From assembly GCA_029862165.1 (NCBI GenBank), contig JAOTXU010000006.1, positions 1 to 64,000 of the forward strand: DNA of 64,000 nt, given 5' to 3'. The notes below the pieces were generated by a model. It searched no databases. It saw only the letters and a program-made list of their open reading frames with translations, and had not been told where the DNA came from. Source of the DNA: Gammaproteobacteria bacterium (GTDB lineage: Bacteria > Pseudomonadota > Gammaproteobacteria > Steroidobacterales > JABDKV01). Shown in pieces: positions 28,101-36,576 of this stretch; within the stretch, counting starts at the first letter, position 1, and every line of letters starts with the position of its first letter. A program made the translations under genes and the position numbers.

Positions 28101-29705
28101 GACGAGGTTGTCAGCCTGGGCGGACAGACACCCGACGAAAGCTATCTCAACGCGATGAGTGTCTTCGCGATCGCCAAACGCGAAGGCGTCGACTCGTTAC
28201 ACCCCGGCATAGGTTTCTTGTCGGAGAACGAGGATTTTGCTCGCACTTGTCGCCACCGCGGACTGAACTTTATCGGGCCGTATGCGAAGAACATGGCCGT
28301 AATGGGGAATAAGTCCAACGCCATCAACACGGCATTGCAAAATAACGTGCCAGTCGTTCCCGGCAGTCACGGTATTCTGACCAGCGGCACGGCCACACAA
28401 GAAGTTGCACAGCGCATAGGCTATCCGGTTCTGCTCAAGGCCGTGCATGGCGGTGGCGGCAAAGGCATCAAGATCGTGCGTGGTTCGGATCAAATAGAGG
28501 AAGCGTTCGCGACCGTATTTGCTGAAGCCAAGAGTGCTTTCGGTAATGGCGATCTGTATCTCGAAAAATACATCGAGTCGCTGCGCCATATTGAAGTACA
28601 GATTTTGCGCGACGCACATGGCAATACAAAAATACTCGGGCTGCGTGATTGTAGCGTTCAACGCAATAACCAGAAGCTGTTGGAGGAATCCGAATCGACC
28701 ATGCTACCGGCACAGCTCGAAGAGGATGCTTACCGCTACTCACGTGGCCTGGCCGATGCAATTGACTACCTGGGTGCAGGGACAGTGGAGTTCATCTACG
28801 ACCTGCAGGCAAATGCCCTTTACTTCATGGAAATGAATACGCGTCTACAGGTCGAACATCCGGTCACCGAGTTGACGACCGGCATTTCCATCGTCGAGCA
28901 GCAGTTTCGTATAGCCGAAGCGGCCAGTATTGAACACCTGGACATCAACCAGCATGGCTATGCCATCGAGGCACGAATTACAGCGGAAAGAGGCGCTTAT
29001 GATGCCGACGGCAATATCGACTTCATCCCCACACCGGGACAAGTCGCCGAATGTGAGTTCCCTCGTGCCGACAATGTCGAAGTGATTGCCACCATTTCCG
29101 AGGGCAAAAACATATCGCCCTTCTATGACAGCCTCGTCGCCCAAGTTATTGTTTATGGCCACGATCGTGTCGATGGTATCGCCAAGGCGATTCAATACCT
29201 GCAATCAATCCGTATTGAGGGCATCTGTACCAATATTCCGCTACTGGTTCGAATTCTGCACGACGAACAGTTTCAGCAGGGGCGTTTCGATACGTCGTAC
29301 CTGCCTGAGTTTCTTCGTCGCATCGATGGCAACCAGTTATTGAATGAGATGGAGCGCACAGGTATATCAACGACTCATATGGACACATCGATCGAAATCG
29401 AAGACTCCGATGAGTTGAAGGTGTTGTCACCACAGACTGGAATATTCTATGCGCGACCTTCGCCATCCGATGCGCCCTATGTCGCTGTTGGCGACACGAT
29501 AGCGATCGACCAGACTCTGTGCCAGGTCGAAGCGATGAAGATGTTTACGTCGATTGCCCTGGCCAGTTACAACGGCTCACAAGAGGTCTATGCGGCTGGT
29601 CATCTTTACGAAGTTGTTCGTATCAACCAGGCCAACGGTGCTCAGGTCAACACCGGCGATCTGCTGTTTGTTATTAAACCCGTTGCCTCACAGGTCGCCG
29701 CTTAA
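25128..29705 (+). CDS. giant single-chain acyl-CoA carboxylase (CT-alpha, CT-beta, biotin carboxylase, biotinyl)
   Basis: One 1525-residue chain carries every part of a biotin-dependent carboxylase. Residues ~100-280 resemble the carboxyltransferase alpha subunit AccA (TFMDTPGAD, then GLGYSGGAIPL, QPKGLASI). A helical, charged spacer of some 440 residues follows. Residues ~728-920 resemble AccD (VCFVSSGGMQTKEG, GDCTGGSQASF) without its zinc finger. Residues ~945-1390 are a full biotin carboxylase with ATP-grasp loop GGGGKGI and the MNTRLQVEHP catalytic segment. The C terminus is a biotinyl domain with EAMKM; K1471 is the expected biotin site. This order is the reverse of eukaryotic ACC. Fully fused relatives exist in other gammaproteobacteria as uncharacterised proteins, as far as I recall. 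Acyl-CoA substrate unknown. No partner genes nearby. Confidence 0.88.
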   Translation: MVSQPVWHPDELFERAERDARDYSIFPGNRAPSISTPIDGLLDTKFCNRQAWELRHLAVDQYITEVLEPAEAPSRPSAKKIIGQLRGGVVKEISNGPLYAVELELEFDSGPRRVGILAQDRDSNNGVWAPEHHKEAAEIVRQYGDLAIPIVTFMDTPGADASAEANSNNQAHSISRLLAEMCNAPTASVGIVYGLGYSGGAIPLATTNVLLCVRTAVFNTIQPKGLASIARQYNLSWQECARYVGLSSYELLGKGVVDGVIDYAPEDKESEVQRLQAAIGSAIESIEQSSRNFAAHEPIVLQQYQRAVSRYLNPPPQLEQIKSLSAFSFADARRAVPDVFGQSMRHLRYVGLRRRIRTSTLEVYGRLADAEIPAGDLAERTRLAHERTFSEWLEDPDRIVYSDPLAKALKVYRQRREGLAKDRSRITSLLLGEPQRNYENAREALCFNLALYLYNRWKMASTYNFRRLIDLLAARDNRRRGDEIFDIPDAEVTVRDIVFDSELRETLTRNFVNLLIFDALYDSIVNGFADIAEEARVGHTISEASLQKLLEESLEIASKQVQSDEEMDETGRFLRANSNLFSSWIRYFIKFNGRGAFLKEVEEWKRVAFTRLSDALLVLITFLFETLIPEFLTSQSSKKAYSGNIKPKRIGKRKDFWNQLEIAYNDVLVQRILDKLKKQKLTSAEAIKQRFFVDFEEMNDNLMTADPVNFPGLRLSIERSLNKGIKPCGVITGIARLGFGSGARVGVLISNVDFQAGAFDMASSEKLSRLLSECVKQRLPVVCFVSSGGMQTKEGPAALFAMAISNDRITRFIRDNDLPIIVFGFGDCTGGSQASFVTHPMVQTYYFSGCNMPFAGRVVVPSFLPSQSIVSNYLSRVPGAMRGLVHHPFAPTLDDDLREIDPDVPVPGESVEEVITRVFEGSYLPKTQQPEDTSTPTAQALMGPVKRTLIHARGCTAVKLTRIAKRLGVSVVLVQSDPDMDSVATDMLTGSDEVVSLGGQTPDESYLNAMSVFAIAKREGVDSLHPGIGFLSENEDFARTCRHRGLNFIGPYAKNMAVMGNKSNAINTALQNNVPVVPGSHGILTSGTATQEVAQRIGYPVLLKAVHGGGGKGIKIVRGSDQIEEAFATVFAEAKSAFGNGDLYLEKYIESLRHIEVQILRDAHGNTKILGLRDCSVQRNNQKLLEESESTMLPAQLEEDAYRYSRGLADAIDYLGAGTVEFIYDLQANALYFMEMNTRLQVEHPVTELTTGISIVEQQFRIAEAASIEHLDINQHGYAIEARITAERGAYDADGNIDFIPTPGQVAECEFPRADNVEVIATISEGKNISPFYDSLVAQVIVYGHDRVDGIAKAIQYLQSIRIEGICTNIPLLVRILHDEQFQQGRFDTSYLPEFLRRIDGNQLLNEMERTGISTTHMDTSIEIEDSDELKVLSPQTGIFYARPSPSDAPYVAVGDTIAIDQTLCQVEAMKMFTSIALASYNGSQEVYAAGHLYEVVRINQANGAQVNTGDLLFVIKPVASQVAA

Positions 29706-30178
29706 GACGAAGATGGCAGGTCTTTGATAAACCGTATCAACTCGCCGTCATAACCCAGTCTTTCGTACAGCCTGCGCGCGCGCTTGTTGCATTCAAAAAC
29801 ATGCAAAGTCAATGTCCTGGCGCCGCGTTCTGCTGCCACCCGCTCTGCGATAGTAATTAGTTGACTTGCTATTCCCTGCCCCTCCGCCTCGTCGGCAACG
29901 GCGAGCGCCTCGATGTGTGCGCTGGGTTCGCCACTGAGTAATTCCTTTCTTAACCGGGTAAAGATAATTCCGACTATTGTTTTATTAGCGTTGACCGCCA
30001 CATGCGCAAACCCGTTCGCGTCGGCACCATCCAGCCAAGCCAACAGTGCCTTTTCATCGTTGCGCCAGAGATCTTCGGGCGTGCGTCGGGCAGGAATATC
30101 GAATGCCGCCAATCGCGGCAGCAACGCGCGGATGGCGGCACTATCTTCGGCCAACGCCGGACGAAAAGTAAAACTCAT
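29702..30178 (-). CDS. GNAT family N-acetyltransferase
   Basis: The 158-residue protein is a complete GNAT domain. The acetyl-CoA pyrophosphate loop is AEGQGIASQLI near residue 105, and the C-terminal motif is FECNKRARRLYERLGY. The acceptor substrate cannot be predicted. It starts at ATG 30178, 5 bases after the DUF962 gene, and is last in the minus-strand series. Its stop codon overlaps the convergent carboxylase stop in the shared bases TTAA. Confidence 0.9.
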   Translation of the reverse strand: MSFTFRPALAEDSAAIRALLPRLAAFDIPARRTPEDLWRNDEKALLAWLDGADANGFAHVAVNANKTIVGIIFTRLRKELLSGEPSAHIEALAVADEAEGQGIASQLITIAERVAAERGARTLTLHVFECNKRARRLYERLGYDGELIRFIKDLPSSS

Positions 30179-30183
30179 AAAAA

Positions 30184-30498
30184 TTAGCCGCCGCGCAGCG
30201 CCTTTGACCATTTGCCTGAAACCAGGAACAACCAAAAGCGACCAAACTGTTCGGCCACAATACGGCGTATGAAGTCGCCCGGCCCGGCAAACGGTTCCGG
30301 TGGAACCGGCTCCAGCCTGTGCCCCCTGCCCTGTGCCGCGAGCGATAACATTGGCGCCGCCAGAAAAGCCAAAGCAACCAAAAAATTAGCGGTGAGCAGT
30401 GCCCAAATTAGCCCGCCAGTGCCCAGCACAAACACCGGCACGGCAATGATGTGGATCAGGAGGTTTCTGCGATCCTGATGGTATTTGGCGTAGTCCAT
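30184..30498 (-). CDS. Mpo1-like (DUF962) membrane protein
   Basis: The 104-residue protein has two close hydrophobic segments (about residues 13-35 and 38-55). The DUF962 hallmark HRLEPVPPEPF lies near residue 60, with an early H-x-D-x-R-N segment (YHQDRRNLLIH). Yeast Mpo1 of this family is an iron-dependent dioxygenase in 2-hydroxy fatty acid alpha-oxidation. Bacterial members are mostly uncharacterised, so a fatty-acid role is only suggested. It lies 6 bases after sppA and 5 before the GNAT gene, so the three are co-transcribed. Confidence 0.87.
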   Translation of the reverse strand: MDYAKYHQDRRNLLIHIIAVPVFVLGTGGLIWALLTANFLVALAFLAAPMLSLAAQGRGHRLEPVPPEPFAGPGDFIRRIVAEQFGRFWLFLVSGKWSKALRGG

Positions 30499-30504
30499 CT
30501 CGGC

Positions 30505-32334
30505 CTAGCGAATATCGCAAAGACAATGATAATAAAGATTTTGTGGGTCATTGAGTTTCGCCAAACGGCCGAGATCGTCCGCGATCTGCGATATCACGTT
30601 ATTCAGGCCATTCGTCCGCCACTCGATCCCCAACAATGACCGGGCATGTGTCGCCAATCCTAATGCCAGACTCTCTCTCAGACTAAGCTCCTTTTCGATA
30701 TAACGAATTTTATAGTCATCGCCCAGAGCAGCGTGTGAGGCGGCCGATTCTATTGCGGCATCCAGACCACCCAATTTGTCGACCAGACCCAGCTCTTTGG
30801 CCGTTTCGCCGGTCCAAACCCGGCCACGCGCAATTTTGTCCACTTGTTCGACCGCCATATTTCGTGCATTGGCCACGCCGTTGATGAAATCCCGATAACC
30901 GTACTCGACGCTAAGTTGTATGATTTTCGACGCACCCTCGCTGAGGTCACGATCCAGTCTGAACTGACCACTCCAGGGTGTCGTTCCGACGCCGTCGACG
31001 TGCACTCCCAATGCGTCAAGGCTGCGACTGAAAGTCGGCAGGTAGGCACCAATTCCGATAGACCCAGTAATGGTTACCGGTGTTGCCCATATCTCGTCCG
31101 CATCCATGGCAATGAAATAACCTCCCGAAGCCGCCACGCCACCCATCGACGCAATAACCGGTTTACCCGCTTCACGCAGCAACTGTACTTCTCGCTGAAT
31201 AACCTCTGACGCAAATTTACTGCCGCCGGGGCTGTCTATACGCAGCACAACGGCTTTAATGCTGTCGTCATGACGGGTGTTGCGCAGCAGTCGGGCCAGC
31301 GTATCGCCACCGATTTGCCCAGGCGGTTGTTCGCCATCGAGAATTTCGCCGGCTGCCATCACGACAGCCACTTCACCGCGGTGTCTTTCCAGCTTCCGCG
31401 AGGCCTTCAGATAGGGACGGAAGCCAATCTGGCTAAAACTATGCGACTCGGCATCCTCGCCAACTAGTTCAATCATCCGCTGACGGACATAGTCACGTGT
31501 GCGCAGTTCGTCTACCAGTCCGGCATCGAGCGCGACGCGTCCCAAATCACCGCCGCGCGCCTCCAGCTCGGCTGTAAAATTTGCCGCGTACTCGTTGATT
31601 TGCCGCGGTTCCAGGCCACGGACTGCGGCTACGTCTTCTTGATACTGGTCCCATAATTTGCTGAGCCAGACCATACTGGACGATCGGTCCTCTGGGGACA
31701 TATCGTCACGCAAATAAGGTTCGACGAAAGACTTGAACTCGCCCACGCGGAATACGTGCCAGTCGATTTTGAGTTTGTCGATAGCCTCGCGATAAAAAGT
31801 GCGAAAGCGGCCATAACCGTCAAGGAAAACGACGCCAGACGGGTGCAGGTAGACCTCGTCGGCGTGCGCCGCAAGGTAGTACTGTGCTTGTGAGTAAAAG
31901 TCACCATACGCAATAACGGTGCGTCCCGTCGCACGGACGGCTTCCAGTTCTTTACCCAAACGTTGCAACTTGCTCAGATCGGCGCTGACAACATTACCCA
32001 GATCCAGCGCTACGACTTTTATACGTTCGTCATCCCGGGCCGCACGCAACGCCTCGACCAGGTCACGTATACCAGTTTGCGGGCGTTCGCTACCAGATAA
32101 CTCCTCGAACGCCTGCTCTATTGCATCGCCGTACGGCTGTTCCACAATCGCGCCGGACGGTGAGAACATCAGCGCGGCAGATTTGGGAATGTCCGGTCCG
32201 CCACCGGACAAAAATGCCGCCAGCAGGACGGCAAACACCGCCAACATCAGGAACAGATGCATTAGACGTCTGAAGGTATCCAGACCGTTCCAGGCTCCGC
32301 GGATAAGTCGTGTGAAAATGTTGCTAGAACTCAT
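30505..32334 (-). CDS. sppA: signal peptide peptidase SppA, long (67K) form
   Basis: SppA digests cleaved signal peptides in the inner membrane from the periplasmic side. The 609-residue protein has an N-terminal membrane helix (around residues 28-45) and two tandem S49 domains. The catalytic lysine is in the first domain (VGEFKSFVEPY) and the serine in the second (GGVAASGGYFIAMDAD), with the TGSIGI segment after it. Length agrees with E. coli SppA (618). I start it at the ATG at 32334. It follows dctM by 17 bases and may be read from the TRAP transporter transcript. Confidence 0.95.
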   Translation of the reverse strand: MSSSNIFTRLIRGAWNGLDTFRRLMHLFLMLAVFAVLLAAFLSGGGPDIPKSAALMFSPSGAIVEQPYGDAIEQAFEELSGSERPQTGIRDLVEALRAARDDERIKVVALDLGNVVSADLSKLQRLGKELEAVRATGRTVIAYGDFYSQAQYYLAAHADEVYLHPSGVVFLDGYGRFRTFYREAIDKLKIDWHVFRVGEFKSFVEPYLRDDMSPEDRSSSMVWLSKLWDQYQEDVAAVRGLEPRQINEYAANFTAELEARGGDLGRVALDAGLVDELRTRDYVRQRMIELVGEDAESHSFSQIGFRPYLKASRKLERHRGEVAVVMAAGEILDGEQPPGQIGGDTLARLLRNTRHDDSIKAVVLRIDSPGGSKFASEVIQREVQLLREAGKPVIASMGGVAASGGYFIAMDADEIWATPVTITGSIGIGAYLPTFSRSLDALGVHVDGVGTTPWSGQFRLDRDLSEGASKIIQLSVEYGYRDFINGVANARNMAVEQVDKIARGRVWTGETAKELGLVDKLGGLDAAIESAASHAALGDDYKIRYIEKELSLRESLALGLATHARSLLGIEWRTNGLNNVISQIADDLGRLAKLNDPQNLYYHCLCDIR

Positions 32335-32351
32335 TGATATATCTACTAGTA

Positions 32352-33605
32352 TTAGCGAAGAAAAAATAACGATAAACCGGGCCAATAGGCAATCACCAGC
32401 ACTGCGGCCAACAGGATCAGCAGGAACGGAACACTCGCAGCATAGACCAGCATAATAGGCTTATCGAAGCGATAACTTGCGATAAACAGGTTTAACCCGA
32501 CCGGCGGTGTCATGTAACCAAGCTGCATGGTGGCCAGAAAAATAATGCCCAGATGCACAGGATCCACATCGTACCGCATCGCCACCGGAAGAATCAGTGG
32601 CACGACCAGCACCAGGGCAGAAAAGATATCCAGAAAAGCACCCAGGATCAGCAGAAAAATAATCAGCAGACCCAAAAAACTGGCCTGACCGGAAACAAAA
32701 CGATCAAGCATATCGAACAGGCGCTCCGGCAAACCGGAATCGATGACAAAATTAGTAGAGGCTAGTGAGACACCGAGAATCAGCAATATGCCACCGACCA
32801 GCACCATCGACTCACGCATCAGATTAGGCAAGCCGCGCCAGGAAATTTCGCGACGAATGACGACTTCGACCAGGAAAACATAAGTCGCAGTCACGGCGGC
32901 TGCTTCCGAGACTGCAAAATAACCACTATAGATTCCACCCAGCACCACAATTGGCAGCGGCAATTCCCAGGCGGCTTCTTTTAAAGCGCCAACCGCCTCT
33001 TCAGTGGAAAAATCGCTAACCGGCACCCGGGTATGTGGATTGCTGAGGATGCTCCAACCGGCAAGCAGCACGAGCATAAGCAAGCCGGGTAGTATGCCGG
33101 CCAGAAACAAATCATCAATCGAAGTCTTGGCGACTATGCCATAAAGAATTAATGGTAAAGACGGTGCAAATAACAGTCCCAGACTACCCGATGAGGTAAT
33201 CAAACCGAGATTGAACTTGTCCGAATAACCAGCATGTTTGAGCGCCGGATACAGCAACGCACCTAGGGCGATGATCGTCACCCCGGACGCGCCGGTGAAT
33301 GCGGTAAACAACGCACATGCGGCCAGGGAAACGATCGCGAGACCACCGGGTAACCATCCCATCAGGGCGTTGGTCAGACGCACGAGGCGTTGCGGTGCCT
33401 GGCTTTCGCTCAACACGTAGCCGGCAAAAGTAAATAACGGAATAGCCAATAAGACCGGCATTTCCGCCAGACCGAATATCTCGATCGCTACGACAGAAAG
33501 ATCGACGTCGGCGCCATGAAATGCCAGCAAGGCACTGGCACCGATCACCGCAAACAGGGGCGCACCAAACAGCGCCAACACGACGAGCGCAAGCATGATC
33601 AGCAT
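32352..33605 (-). CDS. dctM: TRAP transporter large permease (DctM family)
   Basis: The 417-residue protein is a highly hydrophobic permease of about 12 membrane helices, containing the DctM pattern LFTFAGYVLSES, then TGASGVTIIALGALLYPALKHAGY and QLGYMTPPVGLNLFI. It imports an organic acid with sodium, working with the DctQ and DctP proteins encoded just upstream. The ATG lies one base after the dctQ stop. The substrate cannot be told from the sequence. Confidence 0.95.
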   Translation of the reverse strand: MLIMLALVVLALFGAPLFAVIGASALLAFHGADVDLSVVAIEIFGLAEMPVLLAIPLFTFAGYVLSESQAPQRLVRLTNALMGWLPGGLAIVSLAACALFTAFTGASGVTIIALGALLYPALKHAGYSDKFNLGLITSSGSLGLLFAPSLPLILYGIVAKTSIDDLFLAGILPGLLMLVLLAGWSILSNPHTRVPVSDFSTEEAVGALKEAAWELPLPIVVLGGIYSGYFAVSEAAAVTATYVFLVEVVIRREISWRGLPNLMRESMVLVGGILLILGVSLASTNFVIDSGLPERLFDMLDRFVSGQASFLGLLIIFLLILGAFLDIFSALVLVVPLILPVAMRYDVDPVHLGIIFLATMQLGYMTPPVGLNLFIASYRFDKPIMLVYAASVPFLLILLAAVLVIAYWPGLSLFFLR

Positions 33606-33606
33606 G

Positions 33607-34107
33607 CTATGGCCCTTTGATCAGGACACGGGCGTGTCTGGCCGCGTGCACAAGATAGCGATACGTCATCAGACCAAAGGCAAGCGGCATCACAATTTGA
33701 AAAATCCACGCCGGAGCACCGCCCAGCAGTACATCTTCGAATACGCGGGATTGATTCACGAAGCGACCCGCGTGCCAGGCCAGCACGCCACAAACGCCGG
33801 CTGTAAAAAGGGCAATCAGAATTCGAATTCCTGCCAGCGCTCTGCCGCTCATAAAACGCGACAACACGTCGATAGCGATATGACGATCGTCACGTGCCGC
33901 TGCAATTGCGGCGGCCATGGCAAGCCACAACACCAGCAGTCGCAGCAGCTCATCACTCCAGGTGAACCCGGTCGAGAACATATTTCGCATCACGATTTGC
34001 GCTGTCGCGATAGCGATTAGCGCCACAAGGAGCGCGACGAGTAGTGAGTCTTCCAGATACTTGCCCAGCCGGCCGATCAGGGATCGGGGTAGCTGTGGTT
34101 GTGTCAC
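33607..34107 (-). CDS. dctQ: TRAP transporter small permease (DctQ family)
   Basis: The 166-residue protein has four predicted membrane helices. It carries the DctQ pattern NMFSTGFTWSDELLRLLVLWLAMAAA-like segment near residues 40-70 and RHIAIDVLSRFM after it. It bridges the large permease. It starts with GTG overlapping the dctP stop by 4 bases and ends one base before dctM, so all three are translationally linked. Confidence 0.93.
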   Translation of the reverse strand: MTQPQLPRSLIGRLGKYLEDSLLVALLVALIAIATAQIVMRNMFSTGFTWSDELLRLLVLWLAMAAAIAAARDDRHIAIDVLSRFMSGRALAGIRILIALFTAGVCGVLAWHAGRFVNQSRVFEDVLLGGAPAWIFQIVMPLAFGLMTYRYLVHAARHARVLIKGP

Positions 34108-35135
34108 TGATTAACTTCCGCCGACCGCTGTTGTTGTGCTCTGAAGTCCTGCAGATGCTGTCGTAATGTCGTCAACAGAGCTGCATCGATGATCCCTTTT
34201 TCCGCCTGCTCCGTATTCACGCGACGAACGAGTTCGCGCCATTTCGGCAACTGCGACTGATCGACGCCCACGGTTTCGATGCCGGCTTTACCCAGCGCCG
34301 CGGTAGCCTTTAGGTCATCCTGATCATTGACGTTGTCGAAGTCACGATAGATTTTCTCCATCACCTCGCGGAACGCCGCCTGATCCTCTGTCGACAAACG
34401 CCCGAAAGCCCGCTTGTCGACGGCTAGCGTCGCATACACGTAGGACACCGGCAGGTCACTGATAAATTTGACCTTGGTATGCCACTGCAAAACAACCGCG
34501 CCGACAGCAGGTGAACCGATTATTTCGATCAGACCGGTCTGCAGGCCGGTAAGCACATCAGTGATGGGCAGCGTTACCGGTGCCAGACCCAGGGCCTCCA
34601 TTGCTGCATAGCTTATCTTGTCGCCCTCCGGTACCCACACTTTCTGACCACGCAGGTCGTCAAGCGTCCGCACCGGTCTATTTGACATCAGCTTTGCAAA
34701 ACCGCCGCTGGCCAGACCGAAACTGATCAGGTCGGCCCGCTCTTCCAGTCTCTTGATAAGGATACCGTCCATGCGTTCTCTGACATAACGCATCTCTGCA
34801 CGGGACTCGAACAACAGCGGCAAGCCATAGAGCTGCAGATCCGGATCGCGTTCGGCCAGGCCAGCCGAGGTAAAAGTCCCGCCATGCAACTGACCGATAC
34901 GCATCTTGCGCAATACCTTCTTGTCATTACCCATGACACCGCCGCCATAGAATTTCAGTTTTACGCGGCCGTCTGTACGCTGCGCAATTTCGTCTGCGCC
35001 CTTGCGCATCTGCGTCATCCAATAGGTCCCCTCTGGTGAAACAGTCGCAATCTTGAGCGTATGCTCCACCGGCCCCGCCTGGAGCGGAACGAGCCACAAA
35101 AACGCCAGAGCGGCAACGCATAATCGTGATGTCAT
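34104..35135 (-). CDS. dctP: TRAP transporter substrate-binding protein (DctP/TatP type)
   Basis: The 343-residue periplasmic protein has a signal peptide (to about ALQAG, residue 20). It has the DctP fold signature KIATVSPEGTYWMTQMRKGADEIA and the family arginine region SNRPVRTLDDLRGQKVWVPEG. It captures the ligand for the dctQM permease. The family beginning with LKIATVSPEGT and the adjoining tatT gene mark it as a TRAP receptor of the TPAT (TPR-associated) subgroup. GAGGG seven bases upstream supports the ATG at 35135. Ligand unknown. Confidence 0.94.
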   Translation of the reverse strand: MTSRLCVAALAFLWLVPLQAGPVEHTLKIATVSPEGTYWMTQMRKGADEIAQRTDGRVKLKFYGGGVMGNDKKVLRKMRIGQLHGGTFTSAGLAERDPDLQLYGLPLLFESRAEMRYVRERMDGILIKRLEERADLISFGLASGGFAKLMSNRPVRTLDDLRGQKVWVPEGDKISYAAMEALGLAPVTLPITDVLTGLQTGLIEIIGSPAVGAVVLQWHTKVKFISDLPVSYVYATLAVDKRAFGRLSTEDQAAFREVMEKIYRDFDNVNDQDDLKATAALGKAGIETVGVDQSQLPKWRELVRRVNTEQAEKGIIDAALLTTLRQHLQDFRAQQQRSAEVNQ

Positions 35136-35145
35136 CAAGTGTCCC

Positions 35146-36006
35146 TCAAAAATACTCATCGGCACTGTCCAGCAACTTGCGGGCCTGTTCCTGTGCCAAT
35201 ACATTCAAAAGTGTCATAGACGGTGAATGCGGTTCTGCGGCCACAACCTCTCTGAGCAGCCTGTCGTGCAGCTCGCGATCATAGACCATGCGGGCGTAGC
35301 CTCGTGCATATTCGACCTTAATACTGAGGTCGCGTTCCCCGGTCAGGGACATTGCACGCTCAAAATATTGCTGGCCGAGGTCCGGTTTTCCACCAAGCGC
35401 CGGCGGGCGCAGCGTATTGAGCACGCCGAGGTAGAGATTCACATTGGCTCGCTGGCTCTCATTGTCCATCTCGTGCAGTCGCCGCAACGCCGCTTCGACG
35501 CGTGGCAAATCAGTCAGCGCGCTCCAGTCATCACTGTTGGCCCGTATCCATGCCAGCCAGCTGATGGTGTAGGCATAAAGGACTTCCGATTGCTTGTCAT
35601 CGACCCCGTTTAGAGCGGCGACAAAACTGTCATAATCCTTGTCATCCCAGCCACACGCCGGATCGTGCTTGATACACAACGCCCGTTCGCCATAGTTACG
35701 CCCACGCTGGCTCAGTCGTTTTGCCCGCTCGGGGTCGCTGGTAAAGGTCACGGCATACGCTGAATACAATTGCGCGCCCGCGGCCAACACCCCGGCATTG
35801 TCTGGATCTGAAAGTATCAGGCTGTCCAGCAACAACAAATAGCTGGGCACGCCATCACGAACGAGCTCCGGATCGTCCTGCTCGAGTATGGCGGCTGTCA
35901 GATTGGTGGCGAACCGATCCGTCGCTGTCGCGATCAATCCGCCACAGCCTGTGCCGAACATCGCAACCAACAGCACTAACGAAATTTGCAGTTTCCGGGT
36001 TGGCAT
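35146..36006 (-). CDS. tatT: TatT family TRAP-associated lipoprotein
   Basis: The 286-residue protein has a lipoprotein leader ending in FGTGC and a helical body of TPR-like repeats, starting GLIATATDRFATNLTAAILEQDDPELVRDGVPSYLLLLDSL (seen in pieces). In Treponema pallidum the TatT (T component) forms a trimer that docks DctP-type receptors and has a pore through each subunit, suggesting hydrophobic ligands. Its place as first gene, 10 bases before dctP, fits that partnership. I start at ATG 36006 to place the lipobox correctly. Confidence 0.9.
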   Translation of the reverse strand: MPTRKLQISLVLLVAMFGTGCGGLIATATDRFATNLTAAILEQDDPELVRDGVPSYLLLLDSLILSDPDNAGVLAAGAQLYSAYAVTFTSDPERAKRLSQRGRNYGERALCIKHDPACGWDDKDYDSFVAALNGVDDKQSEVLYAYTISWLAWIRANSDDWSALTDLPRVEAALRRLHEMDNESQRANVNLYLGVLNTLRPPALGGKPDLGQQYFERAMSLTGERDLSIKVEYARGYARMVYDRELHDRLLREVVAAEPHSPSMTLLNVLAQEQARKLLDSADEYF

Positions 36007-36157
36007 AGGAGTCCTGGGTACGTGGGTCACAGTCTTGGAACTCAGCGCCGGTGCCGGGTTCCGCTCATATGATACTTGCTTGCGAGGTATTCGGCTCGTG
36101 TACCAGTTCACATTGCCGGTGTGTGCCTGGCCTGGCTGGTGGCTCGCACCTGGGCGG

Positions 36158-36183
36158 CAAAAAAATCGGGTCTTGCGACCCGA
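36158..36183 (-). terminator. intrinsic terminator of the rpsP-rplS operon
   Basis: On the minus strand, ATCGGGTC, loop GCAA, GACCCGAT is followed directly by seven T residues. It starts 24 bases after the rplS stop codon. The stem has eight perfect pairs, the T run is ideal, and it lies at the end of a ribosomal operon, so this is a clear Rho-independent terminator. Confidence 0.92.
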
Positions 36184-36206
36184 TCCTTTCTAAATCACGC
36201 GTCAAA

Positions 36207-36551
36207 CTAAATTTTTTCTTTGATCCTGGCCGATTTGCCGGAACGCTCCCGCAGATAGTAGAGCTTGGCTCGCCGCACATCACCGCGACGTTTGACTTTA
36301 ATCGAATCGATCGCCGGGCTGTAAGTCTGGAACACGCGCTCTACGCCCTCGCCGTGCGAAACCTTGCGTACCGTAAAGGCCGAGTTGAGTCCGCGATTGC
36401 GTTTCGCAATGACCACGCCTTCATAGGCCTGCAGTCGTTCTCGGGTGCCCTCTTTTACCTTAACTTGCACAATGACCGTATCGCCAGGATTGAATTCCGG
36501 GATTTTCTGGCCCATTTGTTCTTTTTCAATTTGTTCAATGATCTTACTCAT
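36207..36551 (-). CDS. rplS: 50S ribosomal protein L19
   Basis: L19 lies at the 30S-50S interface. The 114 residues match the family length, with [23 protein letters not shown] and [16 protein letters not shown] present in order and the usual [17 protein letters not shown] end. It is the last gene of rpsP-rimM-trmD-rplS, 25 bases after trmD, and is followed by a strong terminator. Confidence 0.99.
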   Translation of the reverse strand: MSKIIEQIEKEQMGQKIPEFNPGDTVIVQVKVKEGTRERLQAYEGVVIAKRNRGLNSAFTVRKVSHGEGVERVFQTYSPAIDSIKVKRRGDVRRAKLYYLRERSGKSARIKEKI

Positions 36552-36576
36552 GATCAGTCACCGTTCCATTTACCAG

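Noticed and set aside
32553-32765. Plus-strand open frame rich in His, Gln and Lys opposite dctM
   Set aside because: It is the antisense reading of hydrophobic membrane codons in dctM; composition is an artefact of that gene.
36007-36157. Small gene or Fur box upstream of tatT
   Set aside because: No frame with an RBS and no palindrome matching GATAATGAT-type Fur sites is visible.
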